A DNA stretch of 64,000 nt from JACRLV01 sp045863555 (GCA_045863555.1 BTUU01000009.1:124001-188000), one strand, 5' to 3'; shown: positions 27,203 through 39,429, counted from the stretch's first letter. The notes: generated from the sequence alone by a model not told the origin. Made by a program: numbers and translations.

Positions 27203-28141
27203 CTACTTCCAGTTCTCCCGATACCACTCAATCGACCGCGCCAGACCTTCCGCAAACATCACCTTCGGCGTGTAGCCGAACAGCCGCTTGGCCGCGGAAA
27301 TGTCTGCGAGGCTGTGGCGCACGTCCCCGGCCCGGACCGGGCGGTAGTCGGGCTTGATGTTCGTCTTCAGATGCTGATTGATCAGGCCGATGATCGCGTT
27401 CAGCGTGATCCGTTCGCCGCAGGCGATGTTTGCGACCTCGCCCTTGAGGCCCGGCGCGTCGCCCGCGAGCAGGTTCGCCGAGACGACGTTGTCGATGAAG
27501 CAGAAATCCCGCGACTGCTCGCCGTCGCCGTAGATGATCGGCGGCTCGCCCTTCACCATTCGCGTCACGAACGCCGGGATCGCGGCCGCGTACTGGCTGT
27601 TCGGGTCCTGGCGCGGGCCGAAGACGTTGAAGTAGCGTAGCGAGATCGTCGAGAGGCCGTAGCATTGGGCGAACGAGCTGCAATAGTGCTCCGCCGCGAG
27701 CTTGCTGACCGCGTAGGGGCTGATCGGCGACGGGGCCATCGTCTCGATCTTCGGCAGCGTCGGCGTCTCGCCGTAGGCCGCGCTGCTGGCCGAGTAGACG
27801 ACCCGCCGCACGCCCGCGTCCCGCGCCGCCAGCAGGACATTCAGCGATCCGGTGACGTTGATGTCGTTCGCCTGGGCCGGGAGGTCGACGCTCTTGGGTA
27901 CGCTGCCCTGGGCGGCCAGGTGGAAGACGATCTCGACACCCTGGCACGCGGCCTTCGTTGTCGCAAGGTCGCGGATGTCGCCCTTGATGATCTCGATGCG
28001 GTCGCGGACCTCGTCGAGGTTCTTCTGATGGCCGGTGCTGAAGTCGTCCAGAACGCGGACCCGGTCGCCGCGGGCGAGGAGCGCCCGCACGATGTGACCG
28101 CCGATGAACCCCGCGCCGCCCGTAACGAGTGTGCTTGCCAT
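27203..28141 (-). CDS. UDP-N-acetylglucosamine 4-epimerase-type SDR enzyme
   Basis: 312 residues from ATG 28141. Extended SDR: TGGAGFIGGHIVRAL (NAD-binding), DDFSTGHQKNLDEV, the catalytic SASSAAYG and YAVSK, and RYFNVFGPRQDP. The FSTGHQ.NLDEV segment is characteristic of the WbpP/TviC group, which epimerises UDP-GlcNAc/GalNAc (or their uronates) for surface glycans. No glycan cluster is adjacent. Confidence 0.85.
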   Translation of the reverse strand: MASTLVTGGAGFIGGHIVRALLARGDRVRVLDDFSTGHQKNLDEVRDRIEIIKGDIRDLATTKAACQGVEIVFHLAAQGSVPKSVDLPAQANDINVTGSLNVLLAARDAGVRRVVYSASSAAYGETPTLPKIETMAPSPISPYAVSKLAAEHYCSSFAQCYGLSTISLRYFNVFGPRQDPNSQYAAAIPAFVTRMVKGEPPIIYGDGEQSRDFCFIDNVVSANLLAGDAPGLKGEVANIACGERITLNAIIGLINQHLKTNIKPDYRPVRAGDVRHSLADISAAKRLFGYTPKVMFAEGLARSIEWYRENWK

Positions 28142-28237
28142 GATCCTTCCCATACGACGGCCGCCCGGCCGGGGATCGCGAAATTCGCAGGACGGGCCTG
28201 CCCCGTCGAACGGAGGGAATCGTACCGGTATTCCGTC

Positions 28238-28684
28238 TCAGCGCCCCGGCGATCCGGCGGCCCGGCCGCACTCCGGACATCGCTGCGCATCCCCTTCGGG
28301 AAGCCCGATCAACGAATACCCGCAGCCCCGGCACCGGTGCGGATCGGCATGCCGCGCGCCGCGCAGGACGCCCCACGCATGCGCCGCCACGATCGCCGCG
28401 AGCAGCATGGGCTGCCAGAGCGGGATGATGAGCACGTGCGCGCCCATCGTCGTCGCATGAAACGGCCGCCACGCGTTTCCGTAGTCGGCGTACCAGTCTT
28501 CCATCCAGTAGCTGTTGAAGACGGGAGGGTCGGAGATCGGCGCCTGGCCGACGACGAGGGCGGAAGTTGATAGGCCGATCCGCGCCGAGCCAACGAAAAA
28601 CCCGATCGAACGCCGCGCCGAGCCCAAAAACGCGACCAGGCACACCGCCGCGACAATCGTCGCGGCGATGCACCGACGTTTCAT
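28238..28684 (-). CDS. Small membrane protein with C-terminal zinc ribbon
   Basis: 148 residues from ATG 28684 (an upstream start at 28738 is possible). Hydrophobic segments at ~5-20 and ~85-105 flank a ~60-residue Tyr/Trp-rich loop likely outside the cytoplasm. The C-terminus has CRGCGYSLIGLPEG...CPECG. The same layout (membrane segments, then C.xCGYSLxG...CPECG) is found in the protein at 62885. Function unknown. Confidence 0.65.
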   Translation of the reverse strand: MKRRCIAATIVAAVCLVAFLGSARRSIGFFVGSARIGLSTSALVVGQAPISDPPVFNSYWMEDWYADYGNAWRPFHATTMGAHVLIIPLWQPMLLAAIVAAHAWGVLRGARHADPHRCRGCGYSLIGLPEGDAQRCPECGRAAGSPGR

Positions 28685-28795
28685 TTTTCGGGGATCAAAG
28701 CTGCCGGGGGTTCTCGTACGAACATCTCGGGCTGCCATCGCGTCCGCCTCCCTGCGAATTCGCGGGTAGCGTACCGCATTGGCGTCCGCGTGCGA

Positions 28796-29254
28796 TCAGA
28801 CCGCGTCTGAGACGTCGTCGACCAGCACGCACGCCTCGCCCTGCGTGAACACCGTCAACCGCAGCGGCACCAGCGTCCCGCGCACATGCACACGCTGGCC
28901 GCGTCGATGCGTTCCGGCATCGGTGATCGCATACTCGTGCCCGTCGTCCGTGCGGAGCAGCGGCAGGCCGTCGCGCTCGACGAGCGCCCCGACGGCATCG
29001 AATGCGCTGTCCATCGGCGTGATGTCGTTCCGGCGGATGCGTCCGGCGATCTGGCGGCTGACGCTCGCGGACGAGTGATCCACGAGGCCGGACACGCGGA
29101 CCCACGCGCCGGCCGGCATCGAGCCGACGTAATCGAGTTCGTATCGTCCGCCGGCGTCGGCCAGGAGGACAAGTCCACTCCCTTCCTCAACCAGCAGGCC
29201 GGACTCCTCGAAGGGGTAGAGCTCGACGCGTTTCGCAAGTTTTGTCGCGACCAT
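28796..29254 (-). CDS. Unknown small beta-rich protein
   Basis: 152 residues from ATG 29254. Two consecutive ~65-residue beta-rich modules look like OB-fold repeats: ESGLLVEEGSGLVLLADAGGRYELDYVG...GAWVRVSGLVD and ALVERDGLPLLRTDDGHEYAITDAG...GQRVHVRGTLV. No catalytic motif and no signal peptide from this start. It is divergent from the ECF sigma gene. Function not recognised. Confidence 0.55.
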   Translation of the reverse strand: MVATKLAKRVELYPFEESGLLVEEGSGLVLLADAGGRYELDYVGSMPAGAWVRVSGLVDHSSASVSRQIAGRIRRNDITPMDSAFDAVGALVERDGLPLLRTDDGHEYAITDAGTHRRGQRVHVRGTLVPLRLTVFTQGEACVLVDDVSDAV

Positions 29255-29380
29255 TCGGCACTTCTTATCGGTCGCCCCCCAGCGCTGCTTCACACGGGCG
29301 GCCGTCCTTCCGCAGGGATTGTTCGTATGTCCGGCCCCGGAGGCAAGGCCCACGCACCGAAGTCCTGAAAAAGAAAGCGT

Positions 29381-29408
29381 TTGGGAGTTGCGAGCGGCCT
29401 GATACAAT
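29381..29408 (+). promoter_or_regulatory. Possible promoter of the ECF sigma/kinase operon
   Basis: TTGGGA (29381-29386), 16-nt spacer, TACAAT (29403-29408), 34 nt before the ATG. The -10 is good; the -35 is moderate. Confidence 0.4.
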
Positions 29409-29442
29409 GCTTGGGCGTTGGGCGCGTCGAGGGTGCGGCCGG

Positions 29443-30012
29443 ATGGACAATGCAATCGCGCAGACGACCCGGCTGCTCGCCGATCTCGGACGGGGTGACC
29501 GCGCCGCGGCGGGGCAACTGCTGCCTCTGGTCTATGAACAGCTCCGGGCGCTTGCGTCGAGCTACTTCCGCGGCCAGCGCGCCGACCACACGCTCCAGCC
29601 GACCGCGCTGGTTCACGAAGCGTACATGAAGCTCGTGAACCAGACTTCCGCGCAGTGGAACGACCGGGCGCATTTTTTTGCCGTCGCCGCCCGGGCGATG
29701 CGGCAGGTGCTGGTGAACCACGCGCTCGCGGCGAACGCTGACAAGCGCGGGGGCGGCCGCACGCGGATCCTGCTTGCCGACGACCTGGCGCCGACGCCGG
29801 AATCGGAATTCGATCCGATCGCGCTGGACGATGCGCTGACGCGGCTCGGGAAGATGGATGAACGCAAGGCGAAGGTCGTCGAGCTGCGTTTCTTCAGCGG
29901 CCTGGCGGTCGATGAAGTCGCGCACGTGCTTGGCGTCTCGAAATCCACGGTCGAAGCGGACTGGCGGCTCGCCCGGGCCTGGCTCTCGAAGGAACTCCGC
30001 GGAGCCCTCTGA
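29443..30012 (+). CDS. ECF-type RNA polymerase sigma factor (planctomycete TIGR02999-like)
   Basis: 189 residues from ATG 29443. Region 2 includes QLRALASSYFRGQRADHTLQPTALVHEAYMKLV, and region 4 is KVVELRFFSGLAVDEVAHVLGVSKSTVEADWRLARAWL. The LQPTALVHEA-Y-KL signature marks the subgroup usually encoded just before a Ser/Thr kinase. That is true here: the stop TGA overlaps the kinase ATG. No anti-sigma gene is present, so control is probably by phosphorylation or contact with the kinase (inference). Confidence 0.92.
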   Translation: MDNAIAQTTRLLADLGRGDRAAAGQLLPLVYEQLRALASSYFRGQRADHTLQPTALVHEAYMKLVNQTSAQWNDRAHFFAVAARAMRQVLVNHALAANADKRGGGRTRILLADDLAPTPESEFDPIALDDALTRLGKMDERKAKVVELRFFSGLAVDEVAHVLGVSKSTVEADWRLARAWLSKELRGAL

Positions 30013-33000
30013 TGGACAGCGAGCGCTTCCGCAAAGTCGAGGAGATCTTCACGCGCGCGTCGCAACTGGCGCGCGGCGAGCGCACGCGGTTTATCCAGCT
30101 CGAATGCGGCGAGGACGGCGAACTCCGGGCCGAGGTCGAGGCGCTGCTCACGCACGACGACCGCCCGCCCGATTATCTCCGCACGCCGCTGCTCGACGCG
30201 GGGCTGACGCTCCGCGACCAACTGCGGAAAATCGCCGCGCAGCAGCCGCACAGCGAGATCCCCGAGCGCATCGGCGCCTATCGACCGAAGAAGATCATCG
30301 GCGAGGGCGGGTTCGGCGTCGTGTACCTCGCCGAGCAGGACATGCCGCGCCGCACGGTCGCGCTGAAAGTCCTCCGGCCGGGATTCGCGACGCGAAACGT
30401 TCTCAAGCGCTTCGAGTACGAAGCCCAGGTGCTGGGCCGGCTGCATCATCCGGGCATCGCGCAGGTCTACGAGGCCGGGACCGCGCTGGTCGGCGATCGG
30501 CCGCAGGCGTTCGTCGCGATGGAGTACATCGCGGGGCTTCCGCTCACGCAGTATGCCCGGGAAAAGAAGATCGGCATCCGCGAGCGGCTCGAACTCATCG
30601 CGCGGATCTGCGACGCGGTGCAGCACGCGCACCAGAAGGGGATCATTCATCGCGACCTCAAGCCGCTGAATATCCTCGTTGTCGAAGAGGACGCGACGAC
30701 CGCGATCGTCGGCGGGTCCGGCGACTCACACGCACGCTACACGGCCCTCCGTGCTCAGCCGAAGATTCTCGACTTCGGCGTCGCCCGCGCGACCGACCCC
30801 GACCTCAGCAGCACGACGCTCCAGACCGGCGTCGGCCAGCTCGTCGGCACGCTGCCCTACATGAGCCCCGAGCAGGTCGCGGGCGACCCGGCCGAGATCG
30901 ACACCCGCTCCGACGTCTACTCGATCGGCGTGCTGCTCTACGAACTGCTGACCGGCCGGCTGCCCTACGACCTGGGCAGCAAGGCGATCCCGGACGCCGC
31001 GCGTGTCATTCGCGAGCAGGCGCCGACCCGGCTCGGCTCGATCAACCGCCATCTCCGCGGCGAAATCGACACGATCGTTCAGGAAGCGCTCGAAAAGGAC
31101 AAGAAGCGCCGATACCAGTCGGCCGCGGCGCTCGGCGAAGACATCCGCCGCTATCTCCGCGGCGAGCCGATCGCCGCCAAGCGCGATTCGGCGCTCTACG
31201 TCATCCGCAAGCAGCTCAAGCGTTACTGGGCCGCGACGACGGTGGCCGCGACCTTCGTGGTGATGCTGATCGCCTTCGCGGTTTACGCCAGTCTTCAATC
31301 GCGCATGTTCCGCACTCTCGCGGAGCGCGAGTCGGTCGCGAGCGCCGAATCACTGCGGCTTCTCGGCGAGGCCCGCGTCGAGCGGCAACGCGCCGACATG
31401 ACCGCTGCCGAGCTTCAGAGCCAGCTCATCGCCGCGAACATCGAACGCGGCCGCCTGCTCGGCCGCACGGGCGCGCTTTCCGCGGCGGAAAACCTCATCT
31501 GGCCCGAGCATCTCCGCAACCACGAGTCCACGCACACCTACTGGGCGCTCTGGGAACTCTACGCCCGCGAGCCGTGGCTGACCGCCTTCAACGCCCACAA
31601 CGGCAACGTGACGGGCTGCCGGTTTACGCCCGACGGCCGGTACCTCATCACGGCGGGGATGGACGGCAAAATCCGCTTCTGGGATCCCTCGTCCTGGGCG
31701 TGCATCGACACGATCGCTGCGCACACGCGCCCGATCCGCGGCTTCAGCCTGAACCCCGACGGCTCGCGGCTCGCAACCAGCGCCGCGGACGAACAACTGA
31801 TCATCTGGGACGTGGGCCGGCGAATCCCGATTCGGAAACTGCCGGGTCTGGCGTCCGAGATGACGATGGTCGCGTTCAGCCCCGACGGGCGGCACCTCGC
31901 GTCCGTCGGCATCGAGTTTGGGGCGGTTCGGATTTTCGACGCGGAGACCGGCGAACTCGCCGCATCGCTGCCGATCTCGCCTCGCGGGGCGCACACGGTG
32001 GTGTACAGCCCGCTGGGACGCGAGCTTGCGGCCAGCGTGCGGGACAACACCATCCGCGTGTGGCCCGATCCGCTGGGGGACGCGCAGAAGTCGTTCGCCC
32101 TTCGCATACCCAGCGGCAGCGCCGGAAACATCGCCTATTCCGAAACGGGGCGCCGGCTCTTCGGCGGCGGCGACGAACGGATCTTCCGCGCCTGGGATCT
32201 CGACACGCGCGAAATCGCGGGCGTGCAGCAGTCGCCCAACGACACGGTGAGCACGCTCACGTACGTTCCGGCGCGATCGCAGATCGCGACGACGGGCTGG
32301 TGGGCGATCAACCTCTGGAACCCCGAGACGCTCTCGCTCGAACAGACGTACATGACGCCCGAGGGGACCGCGACGTTCGATTTCAGCGGCGACGGCCGCT
32401 TCCTCGCGCTCGGCGCGACCTCCGGTGATGTTCGCGTGCTGGAACTGGAGTCGCGCGGCTCGATCCTCCGATTCGACGGCCATGAGTCGCGCAGCACCTC
32501 TCGAATCAGCCCGGACGGCAGCCTGCTCGCCGTCGGCGACGCGCGCGGGAACCTGCGGATCTGGGACGTCGCGCGCAACCGGCCGCTGGCGACCTGGCGT
32601 GCCCATGGCAGCCGCATTCACGCGATCCGGTTCGACCCGCGCGGCGGCCCGCTCATCGCGACCGCCGCGGCCGATCGGCTCCTGAAAATCTGGAATCTCG
32701 AGACCGGCGCCTGCGTCGATTCGTTCTTCAATATCCGGACGCGCACGTCGTCCGCATTCGACTGGAGCCCCGACGGGCGTCGCATCGCGTTCATGGGAAA
32801 CGATCAGTATCTGCACATGATCGACACGGGGAACTGGACGGAATCCGGCGCTTTCTATGTCGATGCCGGTGAGATGCTCGGCGTCGCCTTCGGGCACAAG
32901 ACCGAAATCCTCGCCACGACCACGCGCGGCGATCCCCTGCATGTCTGGTCGTTCGACGGCCGGCGGCTCGCGTCGTTTTCGACGGGCTTCTCGAACTGGA

Positions 33001-33575
33001 CCCCGGCGTTCAGCCCGGACGACTCGCTCGTCGCGACCGGCACCTGGGCGTGGGAGATCGAGGTCTATGACTGGCGCCGCAATGAAGAGGTGGCGCGACT
33101 CACCGGGCACAGCTCCACGGTCTGGACAATCGAGTTTGACCCGAGGAACCCGCGTCTGATCGCTTCGTCGGCGTCGGACGGCACGACGCGCCTCTTCGAT
33201 GTGTATGACCAGCGGGCGCTGCTCACGCTGGACGCACTCTCGAACTCCGAACTGCTCAGCACCAGCTACACGGCCGATGGTTCGCGCCTGGCTGTATCGA
33301 ATTCCCTGGGCCAGGCGGTTGTCTACGACCTGACCTACTTTGCGCGGCATATCGCCGGCCAGGTGGAGCGGCAGGCGCGCCGCCTGCCGGAAGACGATCC
33401 GGCCCGGGCGGAGATCAGCGCGTGGTCTCGCGAGGTTCTGAACGCGCGCCGGCTATCGGACTCCGCGGAGGCGCCCGATACGCTCGCCGCGCGACTGCGG
33501 CCGTTCGTCGTGCACTGGGCCGCAGCTTTCCCGCGCCCCGATCGTGCGGCGGCTGAACCGAATTCTCAGCCGTAG
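30012..33575 (+). CDS. Transmembrane Ser/Thr protein kinase with WD40 propeller
   Basis: 1187 residues. A short helical N-terminus (EEIFTRASQL...LLTHDD) precedes a PknB-type kinase (~88-395): GEGGFGVVYLAEQ (P-loop), VALKVL (Lys), HRDLKPLN (catalytic loop, ~212) and DFGVARA. A ~25-residue insertion sits between HRDLKPLN and DFG. One membrane helix (~405-428) leads to a helical linker and about 13 WD40-like repeats (~530-1110; FSPDGRHLASVG, LKIWNLETG, etc.). It is translationally coupled to the ECF sigma gene by TGATG overlap, so signal sensing and transcription are probably linked. Confidence 0.92.
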   Translation: MDSERFRKVEEIFTRASQLARGERTRFIQLECGEDGELRAEVEALLTHDDRPPDYLRTPLLDAGLTLRDQLRKIAAQQPHSEIPERIGAYRPKKIIGEGGFGVVYLAEQDMPRRTVALKVLRPGFATRNVLKRFEYEAQVLGRLHHPGIAQVYEAGTALVGDRPQAFVAMEYIAGLPLTQYAREKKIGIRERLELIARICDAVQHAHQKGIIHRDLKPLNILVVEEDATTAIVGGSGDSHARYTALRAQPKILDFGVARATDPDLSSTTLQTGVGQLVGTLPYMSPEQVAGDPAEIDTRSDVYSIGVLLYELLTGRLPYDLGSKAIPDAARVIREQAPTRLGSINRHLRGEIDTIVQEALEKDKKRRYQSAAALGEDIRRYLRGEPIAAKRDSALYVIRKQLKRYWAATTVAATFVVMLIAFAVYASLQSRMFRTLAERESVASAESLRLLGEARVERQRADMTAAELQSQLIAANIERGRLLGRTGALSAAENLIWPEHLRNHESTHTYWALWELYAREPWLTAFNAHNGNVTGCRFTPDGRYLITAGMDGKIRFWDPSSWACIDTIAAHTRPIRGFSLNPDGSRLATSAADEQLIIWDVGRRIPIRKLPGLASEMTMVAFSPDGRHLASVGIEFGAVRIFDAETGELAASLPISPRGAHTVVYSPLGRELAASVRDNTIRVWPDPLGDAQKSFALRIPSGSAGNIAYSETGRRLFGGGDERIFRAWDLDTREIAGVQQSPNDTVSTLTYVPARSQIATTGWWAINLWNPETLSLEQTYMTPEGTATFDFSGDGRFLALGATSGDVRVLELESRGSILRFDGHESRSTSRISPDGSLLAVGDARGNLRIWDVARNRPLATWRAHGSRIHAIRFDPRGGPLIATAAADRLLKIWNLETGACVDSFFNIRTRTSSAFDWSPDGRRIAFMGNDQYLHMIDTGNWTESGAFYVDAGEMLGVAFGHKTEILATTTRGDPLHVWSFDGRRLASFSTGFSNWTPAFSPDDSLVATGTWAWEIEVYDWRRNEEVARLTGHSSTVWTIEFDPRNPRLIASSASDGTTRLFDVYDQRALLTLDALSNSELLSTSYTADGSRLAVSNSLGQAVVYDLTYFARHIAGQVERQARRLPEDDPARAEISAWSREVLNARRLSDSAEAPDTLAARLRPFVVHWAAAFPRPDRAAAEPNSQP

Positions 33576-33701
33576 TTTTCGATTTTCGCGTTTTGACTCT
33601 GTTGATTTCCGATCCTAGAAACAGAAGGCCCGAAGGCGCGGACAGTCTTTCCCCCTCGCGCCTTGCGAACTGTTCTGTAACTGCTTTATCTGGAGAGGGT
33701 T

Positions 33702-34253
33702 ATGAAAAACTGGAAATTCGCCTTCGGAATCAGCGCCGTCCTGGCGGCCGGCCTTGCGTTCAGCATGGGTGGCTGCCCCCGTTCCGCGTCGGGAACGGGC
33801 GATGGGTCCGAGCTCGTGAACGAGGATGGGTCTGGCGGCAGTTCGAATGTCGGGGACGACTCCGGCGGGAGCAGTTCCGACGGCAGCAGCTCGGGCGGCA
33901 ACAGCTCCTCGAGCGGCGGCTCCAGCGGTGATTCCGGCGGCAGCGGCGATTCCGGCGGTACGGATGGCGGCAGCGGCGGGTCGAGCGACGGCGGCGGCAC
34001 GGGTGACGGTGGAACGGGCGGCGGTGACGGCGGTTCTGGCGGGGGCGACGGCGGTTCGGGTGGCGGCGATGGCGGCGGCGGCGGGGGCGGTGACCAGCGC
34101 ACCGGCGACCTCGACGGCGACGGGATCATCACCGAATCCGACATCCTGCTTCTCGGGGCTGCGTTCGGAAGCGACACCGCGGCCGCCGATTTGAATTTCG
34201 ACGGTCTGGTCGATGTCCGCGACCTGGCGCTTCTGCTGGCGCGGATCCCCTAA
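33702..34253 (+). CDS. Lipoprotein with long Gly/Ser linker and dockerin-like tag
   Basis: 183 residues. Signal peptide with a lipobox-like FSMGGC (Cys ~25). Residues ~40-130 are almost entirely Gly, Ser and Asp, a flexible tether. The C-terminal ~50 residues are two dockerin-like calcium loops (DLDGDGIITESDILLLG and DLNFDGLVDVRDLALLL). There is no cargo domain: it is an anchored tag alone. GGAGAGGG precedes the ATG. Confidence 0.75.
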   Translation: MKNWKFAFGISAVLAAGLAFSMGGCPRSASGTGDGSELVNEDGSGGSSNVGDDSGGSSSDGSSSGGNSSSSGGSSGDSGGSGDSGGTDGGSGGSSDGGGTGDGGTGGGDGGSGGGDGGSGGGDGGGGGGGDQRTGDLDGDGIITESDILLLGAAFGSDTAAADLNFDGLVDVRDLALLLARIP

Positions 34254-34278
34254 AGCCCTGTGGTATAAGATTTAACGC

Positions 34279-34324
34279 GATCGGGTCCGCGGCCGACGGG
34301 CGGCGGACCCGATCTTCTTTTTCC
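34279..34324 (+). terminator. Strong rho-independent terminator
   Basis: A perfect 12-bp stem GATCGGGTCCGC (34279-34290) pairs with 34303-34314, followed by TTCTTTTTTCC. It ends the dockerin lipoprotein transcript. Confidence 0.85.
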
Positions 34325-34418
34325 ACACCCTTTTCGTGCCCTGCCTCGTCCCCGGGAACGGGAGTTGCCGATTGCCAGTAGACTGTTCGCGCGGCGGTCG
34401 CGAGAGGGGCCCGCGGCG

Positions 34419-35144
34419 ATGGCCAAGGGGAGTCCTGGCGTGAATATTCTGGGTGCAATGCTCATCGGCGGTCTCGCGGGCGCGGTGCATGTCATCAGCG
34501 GACCCGATCATCTTGCGGCCGTCGCGCCGCTGGCGGTGAACCAGAAGCGGCGTCCGTGGATCGCGGGGCTCTACTGGGGCGTCGGTCATTCGACGGGCGT
34601 CTGGGCGCTCGCGCTGCTGGCGATTCTCTTCCGCGCGTGGCTGCCGGTCGATGCCGTTTCATCGTGGAGCGAACGGCTGGTCGGCGTGGTGCTGATCGCG
34701 ATCGGCCTCTGGTCGCTGCGCGCGGGGCTGCGGCGGCAGATGTCGTCCTTTGACCACGAACACGACGGCTATCGGCACACGCACGTCGACCTGCCGGGGT
34801 CGCCGGTCGCGCCGCACGCGCGCGAATCCGGCCATCGACACGGCCATCCGGCGCTGGGCGTCGGCGCGCTGCACGGGCTCGCGGGGACGTCGCACCTGAT
34901 CGGCGTCCTGCCGGCGCTCGTGCTGCCGAGCGCGGCGGCCGCGACGACGTATGTCATCGGCTTCGGGCTGGGCTCCGTTGTGGCGATGACGGCATTCGCG
35001 TGGGTGGTGGGGCTGATGCGGACGCGGCTCGAACGGATCGGCATGCGCGCCGCGCGCGGGCTGCTCTTCATGAGCTGTTTCGCGGCAATCGGCATCGGCG
35101 TGTGGTGGCTCGTGGCCGCCGGCGGTCCCGCGTCGGTCCACTGA
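34419..35144 (+). CDS. Nickel/cobalt (NicO/UreH-type) membrane transporter
   Basis: 241 residues from ATG 34419. Six predicted helices. The first has the metal-site pattern H-x5-DH (HVISGPDHLAAVAPL). A His-rich cytoplasmic loop (~108-145, HEHDGYRHTHVD, HRHGHP) and a second HGLAGTSHLIGVLPAL motif follow. This matches the NicO/HupE/UreH superfamily, which moves Ni2+ or Co2+. No nickel enzyme or riboswitch is visible nearby. Confidence 0.75.
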   Translation: MAKGSPGVNILGAMLIGGLAGAVHVISGPDHLAAVAPLAVNQKRRPWIAGLYWGVGHSTGVWALALLAILFRAWLPVDAVSSWSERLVGVVLIAIGLWSLRAGLRRQMSSFDHEHDGYRHTHVDLPGSPVAPHARESGHRHGHPALGVGALHGLAGTSHLIGVLPALVLPSAAAATTYVIGFGLGSVVAMTAFAWVVGLMRTRLERIGMRAARGLLFMSCFAAIGIGVWWLVAAGGPASVH

Positions 35145-35171
35145 TTCAAACGGATAGCCAGCGAGCGGAAT

Positions 35172-35206
35172 AAAAAAGACGCGGCCGGGGTTCACCCGAC
35201 CGCGTC
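35172..35206 (-). terminator. Terminator of the H+-pyrophosphatase gene
   Basis: The stem GACGCGG..GGG with TTCA loop and CCC..CCGCGTC (35178-35206) is followed on the minus strand by TTTTTT (35177-35172). It may also act for the transporter on the plus strand, where the tail is GTTCTGTTTG. Confidence 0.75.
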
Positions 35207-35234
35207 GTTCTGTTTGCACGTCAGGCGGTGCTGG

Positions 35235-37772
<2,538 letters not shown>

Positions 37773-37979
37773 AGGGGAGTCTCCAGAGGCGGATTCTTCG
37801 GAAGGCAATGCCGCCGCGAGGGCGCACGCCGCAGTTCGTCCGACCGGGTTTCGGTCCACGGGTTTCGAACGGTCCGGCGGAAGGCCGGGCACGCTACCAA
37901 TACCGAGAGCCCCGCTCGACAGGCCGCGCCGGCCGCCGAACGACGCTCATTCGGAGTTCACGCTGAAGTGCAACCGGAG

Positions 37980-38159
37980 CTAGTCGCGGACGATGCGCTT
38001 GATCGACTTGCGCACCTTTCGCCGGCGGCGTTCCGAGGGTTTCTCGTAGTAGCTGGTTCGCTTGATGTCGCGCTGAAGGCCCTCCTTCTCGCACAACTTC
38101 TTGAAGCGGCGGACCAACTGCTCGACCGACTCGTTACTGCGAACCTTCACCCGAATCAT
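37980..38159 (-). CDS. rpsU: 30S ribosomal protein S21
   Basis: 59 residues from ATG 38159 (MIRVKVRSNESVEQLVRRFKK). A GTG two codons earlier is a possible start. Basic, helical, with the SYYEKPSERRRRK segment. AAAGGA precedes it. S21 sits near the 16S anti-Shine-Dalgarno. Confidence 0.92.
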   Translation of the reverse strand: MIRVKVRSNESVEQLVRRFKKLCEKEGLQRDIKRTSYYEKPSERRRRKVRKSIKRIVRD

Positions 38160-38409
38160 GCACACCCGGTCCTTTTGCTCTCAGCGTGTCTCCCAGGCGC
38201 ACCACGCGCCGCCCCCGTCACAGGGGGTCGTGCATCATAGCGCGACGACTGGCGCCATGCAAGGGACGAGCGCACACCGCGCGAATCCGCCGCCGGTCTG
38301 CCCGCCGAACCCAGTCTGCGAGCCGAACCGCCGGGGCGGGGGCGCCCGCGAAGGTCGCTAAGTCATGCGATGATCGCGTCTTATGGACGAACCGCGCTTC
38401 GCGGACGGG

Positions 38410-39429
38410 TCAAGGCTTGTCGTTCCGCCGGAAGATCCGCCGCTTGGGCCGGTCGTCCTCGTCGCGGTCCTCGCCCGAGTCGCGCAGCTTCTTCTTGATT
38501 TTGTCGACGACCTTGCTCGTCTTCGACGGGGCGAGCTTTACAAATGTCCGGTACGCCGCCGCGGCGAGCTTCGGCCGCTTCAGCCCTTCGTACGCCTTGC
38601 CCTTGCCGTAAAAGGCGTGCGAACACCGCGGATTCTTGGCGATGACCCGGTCATATTCACCGATGGCGAGTTCGAACTGCCCCTGTCGACTGTAGGTGTC
38701 GCCCATGGCCAGATTGGCGTAGAAGAAGCTCGAATCCGACTTGATCGCCAGGTTGAAGAACGAGAGCTGCTCCTCGTAGCTCGGGGCGACGAGGCCGCGG
38801 CCGTACGCCTGGTAGGCCTCGGGGGTTGTCTGCGCCTCGCGGTGCACTTCGGTCCGGCGCTCTTCGGTTACGACGATCCGCTCCGCGGGCGGGGCCTCGA
38901 CCACCGTCGGACGGGCGTCGACGATGACGACCTTTTTCTGGAACGATTCGATCACGGCGTCGGCCAGCTCGTTGATCCCATCGAAAATGTGCTTGAGCTT
39001 CGCCGTCACATTCGCGGTCTGAAGGATCTCGGACGTCGCCACGTCGATGACCCGCGCGTTGAACTGCACATCTTCCCCCGCGCAGGTAAACGAGCCGACG
39101 ACCAGCCGCTCCGCACCGATCACGCGACCCGTCTGCCGCGCCGTCGCCGGATCGGTTACGTCGAGCTTCTGAAAATCCTGCTCGCCCAGCAGTTCGACCA
39201 TCTGCGCCCGCTCGACCACGACCAGTTCCTGGACGACGCCGAGCTTGCTCGTGAGCGTCTCGGCCGAGGCCGGTCCGATCCAGTCTGTGTCCGCGTTCGG
39301 GTTCAGCGCCTTGAACGGCAGCACGCCGATCGTCACCGTCCGCGCAGCGGCTTCCTGCGCCGTGGCGGCCGTGGCGCCGCCGAGCCAGGTGAAAAGAATG
39401 AGCGCCGGCATCCATCGCAGTGTGTTCAT
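38410..39429 (-). CDS. Exported CsgG/FlgO-like protein with TPR repeats
   Basis: 339 residues. Signal peptide (to ~AQEAA). The N-terminal ~150 residues (TVTIGVLPFKAL, LTSKLGVVQELVVVERAQMVELLGEQDFQ, GAERLVVGSFTC, NARVIDVATSEIL) have the FlgO/CsgG/TolB-N-like fold that assembles or senses surface structures. Residues ~215-310 contain TPRs (SSFFYANLAMGDTYSRQGQFELAIGEYDRV). The C-terminus is very basic. Periplasmic. Confidence 0.7.
   Translation of the reverse strand: MNTLRWMPALILFTWLGGATAATAQEAAARTVTIGVLPFKALNPNADTDWIGPASAETLTSKLGVVQELVVVERAQMVELLGEQDFQKLDVTDPATARQTGRVIGAERLVVGSFTCAGEDVQFNARVIDVATSEILQTANVTAKLKHIFDGINELADAVIESFQKKVVIVDARPTVVEAPPAERIVVTEERRTEVHREAQTTPEAYQAYGRGLVAPSYEEQLSFFNLAIKSDSSFFYANLAMGDTYSRQGQFELAIGEYDRVIAKNPRCSHAFYGKGKAYEGLKRPKLAAAAYRTFVKLAPSKTSKVVDKIKKKLRDSGEDRDEDDRPKRRIFRRNDKP

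Noticed and set aside
33663..33691. Promoter TTGCGA-17-TTATCT before the 33702 lipoprotein
   Set aside because: The implied start would fall inside the ribosome-binding site, so the spacing to the ATG is implausible.
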